From NCBI GenBank assembly GCA_018302185.1, contig JAGVZX010000022.1, forward strand, positions 1-11,213: a stretch of DNA of 11,213 bases, in the 5' to 3' direction. A program made the position numbers and the translations under genes. Shown piece after piece: positions 5,310 to 11,155 of this stretch. Position 1 is the first letter of the stretch. Each line of letters opens with the position of its first letter. The notes under the pieces are model-generated. The model ran no database searches and was not told the DNA's origin. It saw only the letters and a program-made list of their open reading frames with translations. Source of the stretch: Candidatus Woesearchaeota archaeon. Lineage in GTDB: Archaea > Nanobdellota > Nanobdellia > Woesearchaeales > UBA10200.

Positions 5310-5552
5310 TTACTTGCTCTTTCTTCCGCGAGCCATGACTGCTGCAGAAACGTCTCCCTGCTTATCTACAAAATACAGATAGCCTGATTGCTTCTTGACG
5401 CCTGCTTTTGAAACTTTTTCTACTTTTCCAGCCTTTTGCTTGCCTCTTCCACGGCTCATTCTTGCTCTGGAAATATCGCCTTGCTTGTCTACAAAATATA
5501 GAAAGCCCTGTTCCTTCTTAACTCCTACTTTAGCTACTTTTTTTGCTGCCAT
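5310..5552 (-). CDS. small basic protein of two near-identical 31-residue repeats
   Basis: The 80-residue protein is rich in Lys, Arg and Gly. Two units, residues 6-36 and 47-77, match at 22 of 31 positions with a period of 41; each carries the core LYFVDKQGD followed by a basic MxRGR end. DNA copies are visible at 5359-5385 and 5482-5508. The strong net charge and size suggest nucleic-acid or ribosome binding, but this is inference. Similar short Lys-rich single- or double-unit proteins may exist in other prokaryotes; I cannot name a family. Expression looks high: strong SD GGAGGGG 6-8 nt before the ATG, a good TATA box, and a T-tract terminator of its own. No partner gene is adjacent. Confidence 0.8.
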   Translation of the reverse strand: MAAKKVAKVGVKKEQGFLYFVDKQGDISRARMSRGRGKQKAGKVEKVSKAGVKKQSGYLYFVDKQGDVSAAVMARGRKSK

Positions 5553-5584
5553 CTAAAACCCCTCCTATTTTTTATGTCTGATTG

Positions 5585-5601
5585 CTTAGAATCTATCTAA
5601 G
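5585..5601 (-). other. small hairpin in the repeat-protein leader
   Basis: CTTAGA and TCTAAG form a 6-bp stem with a 5-base loop at the start of the predicted leader, about 35 nt before the start codon. It may stabilise the mRNA 5' end or be chance. Confidence 0.3.
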
Positions 5602-5624
5602 AGGATTTGGATTATAAGACACTC

Positions 5625-5634
5625 ATTTATATAG
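5625..5634 (-). promoter_or_regulatory. TATA box of the repeat-protein gene
   Basis: On the minus strand CTATATAAAT lies about 75 bp before the ATG, predicting a leader near 50 nt. That agrees with the strong SD (GGAGGGG, 5560-5566), unlike the leaderless genes around it. Confidence 0.6.
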
Positions 5635-5665
5635 TTTTCGTTTTTTAAGATAATTTGCCGTCGGA

Positions 5666-5697
5666 GAACTGCATTTTTATGCTCGAGGATGCAGTTC
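5666..5697 (-). terminator. hairpin at the 3' end of the SpoIIM-like gene
   Basis: GAACTGCAT (5666-5674) and ATGCAGTTC (5689-5697) form a perfect 9-bp stem with a 14-base loop containing CTCGAG. The stem overlaps the TGA stop (5696-5698). It may mark the transcript end or protect it; no long T run follows, so termination is not assured. Confidence 0.45.
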
Positions 5698-6283
5698 ATT
5701 TAAAAAAAGCAAACAAAAAGCCCTCAATTATTCCAGCTATTATTATCAATGGCAGGATTATAAATATAAATACAGCAAATGCTTCTCTGTAATTATTTTT
5801 GAAATTCTTTATCTTGTCTTTGTGGAACCAGGCCATACCAATCTTCAATCCATATGAAAATGAAAGTATTATTGCAGGCAGCTCAAATATGCCGTGCGGA
5901 AGTAATCTCCAGATTATCAACGGCGAGTATTTCTCAACAGCCAATCTTAATGTTGTGCCTATAAAAAAACCATTTATCATTATTGCAAATACAGGCAGGA
6001 AAGTTATGCCCAGCAAAAACCCAAAGAACGAAGTGCGAAGGTTGTTTTGGATTATGAAGAAAGTAACTTCAAAAAAGCTTTTTCCTTCTACTTGAGCCAA
6101 AATCGCTTTAATGATCTCATCCTGAAAATCTTTTAAGAAAGATGGAAACAATAAGCCAAAGATGATTGACGCAGAGAATAATATTGATGTTGCAAGGATG
6201 TAATTCTTGTTACGCAATATTGCATAATATAGATTTAAATAATTTCGGATGAACTTATTCTTACTCTTCTTTTTAATTGTCAT
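5696..6283 (-). CDS. SpoIIM-like (DUF95) integral membrane protein
   Basis: The 195-residue protein has a basic N-terminus (TIKKKSKNK) and about five hydrophobic segments (27-50, 84-111, 121-128, 131-152, 168-193). Family marks are NNLRTSFFGFLLG (80-92), INGFFIGT (103-110) and LLPHGIFELPA (127-137), typical of the stage II sporulation protein M/DUF95 family. In Bacillus SpoIIM belongs to a peptidoglycan-degrading complex, but archaeal members have no known role. The ATG at 6283 is chosen because it follows the M50 stop by one base (TAA-A-ATG) with AGGAT 6 nt upstream; a longer in-frame start at 6331 would overlap the M50 gene. It is probably co-expressed with the metalloprotease. Confidence 0.85.
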   Translation of the reverse strand: MTIKKKSKNKFIRNYLNLYYAILRNKNYILATSILFSASIIFGLLFPSFLKDFQDEIIKAILAQVEGKSFFEVTFFIIQNNLRTSFFGFLLGITFLPVFAIMINGFFIGTTLRLAVEKYSPLIIWRLLPHGIFELPAIILSFSYGLKIGMAWFHKDKIKNFKNNYREAFAVFIFIILPLIIIAGIIEGFLFAFFK

Positions 6284-6284
6284 T

Positions 6285-6950
6285 TTATATCCTGAACAAG
6301 AAATTCTGCGCAACCATAAGCAAGATAGCAATACCTATCATTGTTCCAAATACAAACTTGTTCCACCTGAATATTTTTGCTCCATCAAAATTGCCGAATG
6401 GGAGCATATTAAACAATCCGAGCCATGAATTTATGATAAAGCCATAATAGGATATGCCAAGCAATCCTGCGACAGGGAAGATAAAGATCAGCAATAAGAA
6501 GATCATTGCAAGAGCTAAATTAACTAGTGGTCCAGCTGCAGAAATTAATCCATTCTTTCTTGCATTTACATTGCCTGCTATCATGACTGCACCAGGCGCT
6601 GCAAAAATAAATCCTAGAAAGCTCATTATAACTGCTAAAGCAAGCATCTGGTTATCTGCTCTGAACTCTGCCCAGCATCTGTAATGCTGCGCAACGATCT
6701 TATGTCCAAGCTCATGCAGTAAAAAGCCAAGGCCTACAGTTATTGCCGCAGTCAATAATGTGTAAAGAAATCTTTGCGAAAAGTTAAAGCTGAACAGATC
6801 AGAAAAATGTGTGCCAGAGAGCATGATCGCAAATGCCAAGCTAATTGCTGCCCATGCTCTTAAGATGTGCTGTATCTCAGTCTTTGAAGTGAGCAGTTTA
6901 CCTAGCTTTATGACGTCGTTCTGATGATAATAGTTTTCATGATATTTCAT
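6285..6950 (-). CDS. M50 (site-2-protease family) membrane metalloprotease
   Basis: The 221-residue polytopic protein should cleave substrates within or near the membrane using zinc. HELGH (79-83) gives the two zinc histidines and catalytic Glu80. NMLPFGNFDG (181-190) carries the third ligand, D189, in the conserved NxxPxxxxDG setting. AAGPLVNL (138-145) is another family mark. Hydrophobic segments surround these (about 33-48, 64-80, 103-125, 137-160, 161-184, 200-217). There are no PDZ or CBS domains, so this is a minimal form. It precedes the SpoIIM-like gene by one base. SpoIVFB-like M50 proteases cleave regulators; a substrate cannot be deduced here. The TATA-like GATATAAGC (6971-6979) is about 24 bp before the ATG, suggesting a leaderless start. 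Confidence 0.92.
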   Translation of the reverse strand: MKYHENYYHQNDVIKLGKLLTSKTEIQHILRAWAAISLAFAIMLSGTHFSDLFSFNFSQRFLYTLLTAAITVGLGFLLHELGHKIVAQHYRCWAEFRADNQMLALAVIMSFLGFIFAAPGAVMIAGNVNARKNGLISAAGPLVNLALAMIFLLLIFIFPVAGLLGISYYGFIINSWLGLFNMLPFGNFDGAKIFRWNKFVFGTMIGIAILLMVAQNFLFRI

Positions 6951-6970
6951 TTTTCACATTAAATTTTTAT

Positions 6971-6992
6971 GCTTATATCTCTCAGTATAAGC
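6971..6992 (-). promoter_or_regulatory. inverted repeat and TATA-like site between trhO and the M50 gene
   Basis: GCTTATA (6971-6977) and TATAAGC (6986-6992) are perfect 7-base arms around an 8-base loop. It lies 13 nt after the trhO stop and 21 nt before the M50 ATG, so it could both end the trhO transcript and provide TATA sequence for the M50 gene, or be an operator. The roles cannot be separated by eye. Confidence 0.45.
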
Positions 6993-7004
6993 GTTTCCTT
7001 ATAT

Positions 7005-8249
7005 TCATGCATCAATTGCCCTATATAATATCTCTCTTTTATTCGCTTGCTTATTTATAGCTTTTGTTTTACATTCTTCAGAACAATATGAATTAAGTTT
7101 TTTCCTGCACTCATTGCAGCACACAAACTGCTTATTGCATGGTGAATAAGAACAGTTGATCATTATCTTACATTGTTTATTGCAGATTTCGCAGTTAGAG
7201 ATTATATCACTATAATCCTTTCCTGATTCACTGGCTTCTCCTAATGGGATTGCTCTCCTTTCATCAAATACATAGCATAAGCCTTCAAAATATCCTTTCG
7301 GGTATTTTTTTCCAAACTTGACAATGCCGCCATCCAACTGTGAGACATCTTTAAATCCTTGCTTAAGAAGAAATGCACTTGCTTTCTCGCATCTTATACC
7401 TCCGGTACAATATGTTATGACTTTCTTGTCTTTATATTTTTCAAGGCTTTTTGTTATTTTAGGGAAATCCCTGAAATTATGCATATCTAAAGTTACAGCG
7501 TTCTTAAATTTTCCTAATTTTGCTTCATAATCATTTCTTGTGTCTATTATGACATATCTCTCAGGGTCAAAGTTATCAAGGATCTGCTTGAAATCATCTG
7601 CAAATAATCGTTTGCCAGATCTGCTTGGGTCAATTCCTGGCACGCCTAGGACGACAATCTCTTTTCTATTCCTCACAAATATTTTCTTGAATGGGTGCTC
7701 TTGTGCAACTGATTCCTTGAATTCTATCTCTCTAAATTGCGTATAATCTTCATTATTCCAGAACAATTGCTTGTATTTCTCAATATTCTCCTTGCTGCCA
7801 GAGACTGTTCCGTTTATGCCTTCCTCTGCAGCATAGACTCTTCCAAGGATGTTATTTTTTTTGCAGAATTCAAGATGGTCTTTGCAGAATCTTGCAGGAT
7901 CAGATATATGGGCATATTTGTAATATAGCAATACATGGATGATCTCTTGAATTTTCTCTCTTAACAGAAACACTTTGTCGTTCTTTCTTGCAATAGGATT
8001 TATCTGAGAATCCAGCTTTATTGTAATGTCTGAGCCTTTCTCTGCTTTAGTAATTTTGTTATCATCTAAAATTATTGAGTTTACATTATGCTCAAATGCT
8101 TTAGTTGTTGTGCCTTCTATTGCTATCTTATCTCCTAGCTTTAATTCATTCTCTTCAATCAGAATCTCTGCTACATTTGCTGCCTTAAAGAAATTCTTTA
8201 CCCTGCCTAAATATATTCTTTCTGTTGCTTTCTTTTGAGTATTGGTCAT
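7005..8249 (-). CDS. trhO: TrhO-type tRNA U34 hydroxylase (rhodanese) with N-terminal EF-Tu-domain-2-like barrel
   Basis: The protein has 414 residues; usual TrhO has about 320-350. Residues 105-414 match TrhO/YceA, which makes 5-hydroxyuridine at position 34 of certain tRNAs in an oxygen-dependent reaction: HVLLYYKYAHI (105-115), AAEEGINGTVSG (140-151), rhodanese core with IDTRNDYEAKLG (235-246) and active-site C281 in YCTGGIRCEKA, then a Cys-rich zinc-binding tail (C353, C356, C360, C366, C371, C377, C378, C381, C389, C393). Residues 9-96 are extra and look like the translation-factor-like barrel: YLGRVKNFF, LKLGDKIAIEG, FEHNVNSI, ITKAEKGSDITIKL, ARKNDKVFLL. Similar barrels occur as small free proteins and at the C-terminus of U32 peptidases. 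It lies 27 nt behind dph2, without a clear SD, and is probably co-transcribed. The family is sure; the activity in this organism is inferred. Confidence 0.9.
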   Translation of the reverse strand: MTNTQKKATERIYLGRVKNFFKAANVAEILIEENELKLGDKIAIEGTTTKAFEHNVNSIILDDNKITKAEKGSDITIKLDSQINPIARKNDKVFLLREKIQEIIHVLLYYKYAHISDPARFCKDHLEFCKKNNILGRVYAAEEGINGTVSGSKENIEKYKQLFWNNEDYTQFREIEFKESVAQEHPFKKIFVRNRKEIVVLGVPGIDPSRSGKRLFADDFKQILDNFDPERYVIIDTRNDYEAKLGKFKNAVTLDMHNFRDFPKITKSLEKYKDKKVITYCTGGIRCEKASAFLLKQGFKDVSQLDGGIVKFGKKYPKGYFEGLCYVFDERRAIPLGEASESGKDYSDIISNCEICNKQCKIMINCSYSPCNKQFVCCNECRKKLNSYCSEECKTKAINKQANKREILYRAIDA

Positions 8250-8276
8250 TTTGCAAAGAAGTTGACTGATCTTTTT

Positions 8277-8969
8277 CTAAAACTTCATATCATCAAATAT
8301 ATCTTCCATATTTAAAACAGGCTTTGCAAATTTTAAGTAATCTTCGTAAGCTATCCTTGGGCAGGCTGTATTTATCCAGACTTCAACAAAAGGAAAATTT
8401 TCTAACTCATTGAAATCAACATTATCGCAGACAAAAACATAAACATTCTTTCCTTTTTCGGAAAGCCTTTCTTTCATCATCATCGCTTTCTTAAGATGCT
8501 GTTGCCCTGGCTTGACTGTGACCATTATGCCTATATTATCTGCTGCAAGATATTTTTTGTATGCAGCTTTTCTCCTGTTGATTACGCGTTGAAGCAGAGA
8601 GCGGTCTGCTTTCTTAAAATCTTTTGTCACAGGATTATACAAGAAAACATCTTTAGTTGTATTAAACAATAAAGCATTTGGATGGAACATGCCATCTCCC
8701 ATATATAAAAAGCATTCTGCAGGAATCTCTGTATCTTTATCAACATCACAGCCTAACATCTGCCCAGGATGCTTTGTATGCCTGCCTTCAAACAATACAC
8801 AAGCCCTGCCAGAATCTTCAAGCTGCTTTTTTACTGCTCCTATTCCAGCTTTAAACTGCACAGTTGTTGCAAAGCAGACGCTTTTCGGAAGCTTATCTAG
8901 TTCTTTCTTCGGCAACAGGAAATCCTGTTCTTTTACCTTTGCTTTAACTTCGATAAAGACTGCGCGCAT
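8277..8969 (-). CDS. dph2: Dph2-like diphthamide synthase subunit lacking domain 1
   Basis: Dph2 starts diphthamide synthesis by moving the aminocarboxypropyl group of SAM to a histidine of elongation factor 2, using a 4Fe-4S cluster held by one cysteine from each of three domains. This protein has 230 residues against about 340. It begins at the domain 1/2 boundary (VFIEVKAKV). Domain 2 has FATTVQF (33-39) and PGQMLGCD with C74; domain 3 has NTACPRIAYED with C203. Their 129-residue spacing fits C163 and C287 of Pyrococcus Dph2, but the region holding C59 is absent. The start is firm: in-frame TAG 18 nt upstream, and TATA (8992-8999) 26 bp before the ATG, leaderless. No domain-1 gene is in the window. 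It is either a partner subunit, a reduced enzyme or a decaying gene; the frame is intact. Confidence 0.88.
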   Translation of the reverse strand: MRAVFIEVKAKVKEQDFLLPKKELDKLPKSVCFATTVQFKAGIGAVKKQLEDSGRACVLFEGRHTKHPGQMLGCDVDKDTEIPAECFLYMGDGMFHPNALLFNTTKDVFLYNPVTKDFKKADRSLLQRVINRRKAAYKKYLAADNIGIMVTVKPGQQHLKKAMMMKERLSEKGKNVYVFVCDNVDFNELENFPFVEVWINTACPRIAYEDYLKFAKPVLNMEDIFDDMKF

Positions 8970-8991
8970 AGTATGTAAAATTAGCTAAAAG

Positions 8992-9010
8992 TTTATAAAA
9001 GTATCGTCGA
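8992..9010 (-). promoter_or_regulatory. dph2 promoter with TCGACGATA upstream element
   Basis: On the minus strand TCGACGATA (9002-9010) is followed by C and then TTTTATAAA (TATA). The TATA is about 26 bp before the dph2 ATG. The upstream nonamer is repeated at the methyltransferase promoter (9941-9964). Confidence 0.65.
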
Positions 9011-9040
9011 AGAGAAATTTCTAACTTATTTTATATGTCT

Positions 9041-9919
9041 TTATGGTTTGACTTCTGTTCTTGGCACTACCATTCCTTTTTCCTCAGCATATCTTTTACA
9101 TGCTTCAAGGTTCTCATCTGGAACAGTAGCTGTTTTGCTGCGATAGAAAGCATTCCTATGGAAATATTCTCTTGTGCCTGGCTTAGCGCCTTCTGGCCTT
9201 AGTTCCATGACTGTCACATAAGGGAACCCTTTAAATCCATCATCCTTGCTTTTTCTGCATATTAAAAATCCAGTATTAGGCTCAGTCTTGCTTGGAACAT
9301 ATGTAAACGCCTTAGAAGCACCTGGTGTTTTTTCTAATATCTCCTCAAAACTTGGATATGCTGATATCTCTTTGCTGCAGATCTCCAATAGGAATATGCC
9401 TCCCTGTTTAAGGGCCTTATAACATTCTTCAAGTGTTTTAAGTGTATCAGCTACATAAACCAATGTCGAGACAGAATATCCAAAATCTATCATGTTATCT
9501 GCAATAGGTAAAGCGCTAGCATCAGCTCGAGCAAAATAAGAGACAGGCTTTGGTAAAGGCTGATTTGTTGGGCATGGAGAAAACATTCGATCTAATATCG
9601 ATAACCCGCTAGGATACTGTTCAGGGATTGTCAGTATTCTTGCAGGAATCATTTCTGGCAATGGATTAAGATCTATGCCAATACCTTGTATTTTTTTGCC
9701 CTGATTTTTTAACCTCATGTCGCGAACTGCTTGCTCTAATGCTGAGCCCGAGCCGCAACCAATTTCAAGAATGGTAAAAGGTTCTTCGCCTGTATGGTTG
9801 GCTACTCTTTTTATAAGAGTGTCATAAAAATTAATTTCACCTTCATTAAATAAGGCGATTAAATTACTTACATCTCTAGTCAATTGTTCTCTTACCAAAA
9901 CTTCCTGCAATGGATCCAT
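9041..9919 (-). CDS. class I SAM-dependent methyltransferase, substrate unknown
   Basis: The protein has 292 residues. SAM-binding motif I ILEIGCGSGSALEQA is at 50-64; the acidic end of strand 2 is GIGIDLNP (79-86); motif III FARADASALPIADNMID (129-145) and the post-motif region CYKALKQGGIFLLEI (166-180) complete a UbiE/methyltransferase-11-like fold. An insertion between motifs II and III (87-128, Pro-rich: SPCPTNQPLPKP) and a C-terminal part with EYFHRNAFYRSK may bind the substrate. It is not Dph5, the diphthamide methyltransferase, which has a different (class III) fold, despite lying beside dph2. It has its own leaderless promoter (TATA TTTAAATA, centred 26 bp before the ATG) with a palindrome upstream, and ends 71 bp before the dph2 start. 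Confidence 0.85.
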   Translation of the reverse strand: MDPLQEVLVREQLTRDVSNLIALFNEGEINFYDTLIKRVANHTGEEPFTILEIGCGSGSALEQAVRDMRLKNQGKKIQGIGIDLNPLPEMIPARILTIPEQYPSGLSILDRMFSPCPTNQPLPKPVSYFARADASALPIADNMIDFGYSVSTLVYVADTLKTLEECYKALKQGGIFLLEICSKEISAYPSFEEILEKTPGASKAFTYVPSKTEPNTGFLICRKSKDDGFKGFPYVTVMELRPEGAKPGTREYFHRNAFYRSKTATVPDENLEACKRYAEEKGMVVPRTEVKP

Positions 9920-9940
9920 AATACTGAGAAAATAGTATTT

Positions 9941-9964
9941 TATTTAAAAGATTATCGACGATAA
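9941..9964 (-). promoter_or_regulatory. methyltransferase promoter with palindromic operator-like box
   Basis: The minus strand reads TTATCGTCGATAA (9952-9964, a perfect 6+1+6 palindrome), one T, then CTTTTAAATA (TATA). The ATG is about 26 bp past the TATA centre. The palindrome overlaps the place where TFB would bind, so a repressor or activator site is plausible. Confidence 0.6.
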
Positions 9965-9971
9965 ATTGAGT

Positions 9972-10008
9972 ATAGGTAATAACCTCGGCTCTATATTATT
10001 TAACCTAT
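9972..10008 (-). terminator. hairpin after the cysteine synthase gene
   Basis: ATAGGTAATAA (9972-9982) pairs with TTATT (9996-10000) and ACCTAT (10003-10008), with a two-base bulge and a 13-base loop. It starts 4 nt after the TAG stop. It may end or protect the mRNA; no strong T run follows. Confidence 0.4.
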
Positions 10009-10011
10009 GCA

Positions 10012-10998
10012 CTATCCGCATTTTTTCAACGAGGCGATTATATTTCCTTCATATTTGCAGCTGCTATTGCCGCAATGCTTTAATCCTAGTGATTCGTATT
10101 TCATCCAGCCATCTGGAAACACTGTAACTACTGTCTTATTTTTTTCAGCTAATTTTTTTGCTGCAAGAAAATTAGCGCCTGAAGAAACACCTACGCAATA
10201 GCCGTATTGAGTTGAAAGGTATTTTGCAGCATTTATCGCATCTTTACTTGAGATACAGATAACTTCATCAATTAATTTGCTTATTCTTTCATTATTTTTA
10301 TTAGAATTAAGATTATTTAGATTATTATCATCTTCATCTTTTACAATTGCAGGTATAAAGCCATCTCCAATGCCTGCAATCTTATGCTCTCCGTGTTTGC
10401 CGCCGCTCATCACAGCAGATTCTGTTGGCTCAACTGCAACCAGTTTCATATCAGGGAAGACTTCTTTTAATGCTTTGCCTACTCCCATTAATGTGCCGCC
10501 TGTGCCTACACCAGCGACAAATGCATCTATCTTTTTTGAATGTTTTTTCATCTGCTTCAAAATCTCTTGTCCGGTTGTTTTGTAATGGCATTCGACATTC
10601 AATGGATTGGAGAATTGATCGGGATTAAAATATCCAGGAGACTGCGCAATCTTATCTCTTATTGCAGCTGCTTCTGCAAAGCTGCCTTTCTTAGAGCACA
10701 GTATTAATTCTGCAGAAAAATCCTTTATTATCTGCTTCCTTTCTTCTGTCATGTTCTCTGGCATGACTATTGTCACTTTGTAGCCTTTTTCTCTTCCGTA
10801 ATAGCTCAATGCAATTCCTGTGTTGCCGCTTGTTGCTTCTACAATAGTCATTCCTTTCCGAAGAATTCCTTTTTTTTCACTCTTATCAATAATATATTTA
10901 GCGATCCTATCTTTGATGCTTCCGCAGGGATTAGTGCATTCTAGTTTTGCGAAAATTTTATCAACTTTGATCAAAGGGGTATTTCCTATTGTTATCAT
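10012..10998 (-). CDS. cysteine synthase-like PLP enzyme
   Basis: This fold-type II PLP enzyme of the CysK/CysM family forms cysteine from an activated serine (O-acetyl- or O-phosphoserine) and sulfide. In 328 residues: IGNTPLIKV (4-12); GSIKDR with PLP-lysine K29; EATSGNTG (54-61) for the substrate carboxylate; GVGTGGTLMGVG (163-174) for the PLP phosphate; GVSSGANF (270-277). Two odd parts stand out: an Asn/Asp-rich insertion at 220-240 and a tail with three cysteines (C309, C314, C327) where usual enzymes end near the FPDG region. The ATG at 10998 is preferred over an in-frame TTG at 11019 because AGGTG lies 6 nt before it and TATA ATTTAAATA at 11032-11040 would start the transcript near 11010. 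Substrate choice cannot be read by eye; cystathionine beta-synthase is less likely. Confidence 0.9.
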   Translation of the reverse strand: MITIGNTPLIKVDKIFAKLECTNPCGSIKDRIAKYIIDKSEKKGILRKGMTIVEATSGNTGIALSYYGREKGYKVTIVMPENMTEERKQIIKDFSAELILCSKKGSFAEAAAIRDKIAQSPGYFNPDQFSNPLNVECHYKTTGQEILKQMKKHSKKIDAFVAGVGTGGTLMGVGKALKEVFPDMKLVAVEPTESAVMSGGKHGEHKIAGIGDGFIPAIVKDEDDNNLNNLNSNKNNERISKLIDEVICISSKDAINAAKYLSTQYGYCVGVSSGANFLAAKKLAEKNKTVVTVFPDGWMKYESLGLKHCGNSSCKYEGNIIASLKKCG

Positions 10999-11031
10999 TA
11001 GTGCACCTAAGAAATGCAATATCCTAAAATG

Positions 11032-11040
11032 TATTTAAAT
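11032..11040 (-). promoter_or_regulatory. TATA box of the cysteine synthase gene
   Basis: The minus strand reads ATTTAAATA about 38 bp before the ATG at 10998, giving a leader near 12 nt that includes AGGTG. Confidence 0.6.
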
Positions 11041-11060
11041 CTTTTTATATTGCAGTTTTC

Positions 11061-11089
11061 CACTGGACATTGCCATGAGGCACTGGACA
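11061..11089. promoter_or_regulatory. two CACTGGACA boxes, candidate regulator site
   Basis: CACTGGACA occurs at 11061-11069 and again, identical, at 11081-11089: 20 bp apart, close to two helical turns. The pair lies between the TATA boxes of the divergent cysteine synthase gene (11032-11040) and the rightward gene (11103-11110). Confidence 0.5.
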
Positions 11090-11101
11090 AACACAGGAAG
11101 A

Positions 11102-11110
11102 GTTTATATA
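11102..11110 (+). promoter_or_regulatory. TATA box of the right-edge gene
   Basis: GTTTATATA is about 50 bp before the ATG at 11156. It predicts a leader near 25 nt containing AGGAGGCG (11142-11149), a strong SD 6-8 nt before the start. Confidence 0.65.
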
Positions 11111-11155
11111 TTAGTTTTACTTTGCTTATTTTGGGAGTTCTAGGAGGCGATTAAC

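Noticed and set aside
6284..6331. Longer N-terminus for the SpoIIM-like protein (start at 6331)
   Set aside because: It would overlap the M50 gene by 47 nt and adds a Cys/Arg/Leu-rich segment read from the M50 codons in another frame; the ATG at 6283 has an SD and perfect stop-start spacing.
9013..9022. Palindrome AGAAATTTCT between the methyltransferase and dph2
   Set aside because: Short and purely AT-biased; it is not at a fixed promoter distance and has no second copy in a comparable place.
9041..9919. Diphthamide methyltransferase Dph5 next to dph2
   Set aside because: The motif I ILEIGCGSG and general fold are class I, while Dph5 is a class III (precorrin-like) methyltransferase.
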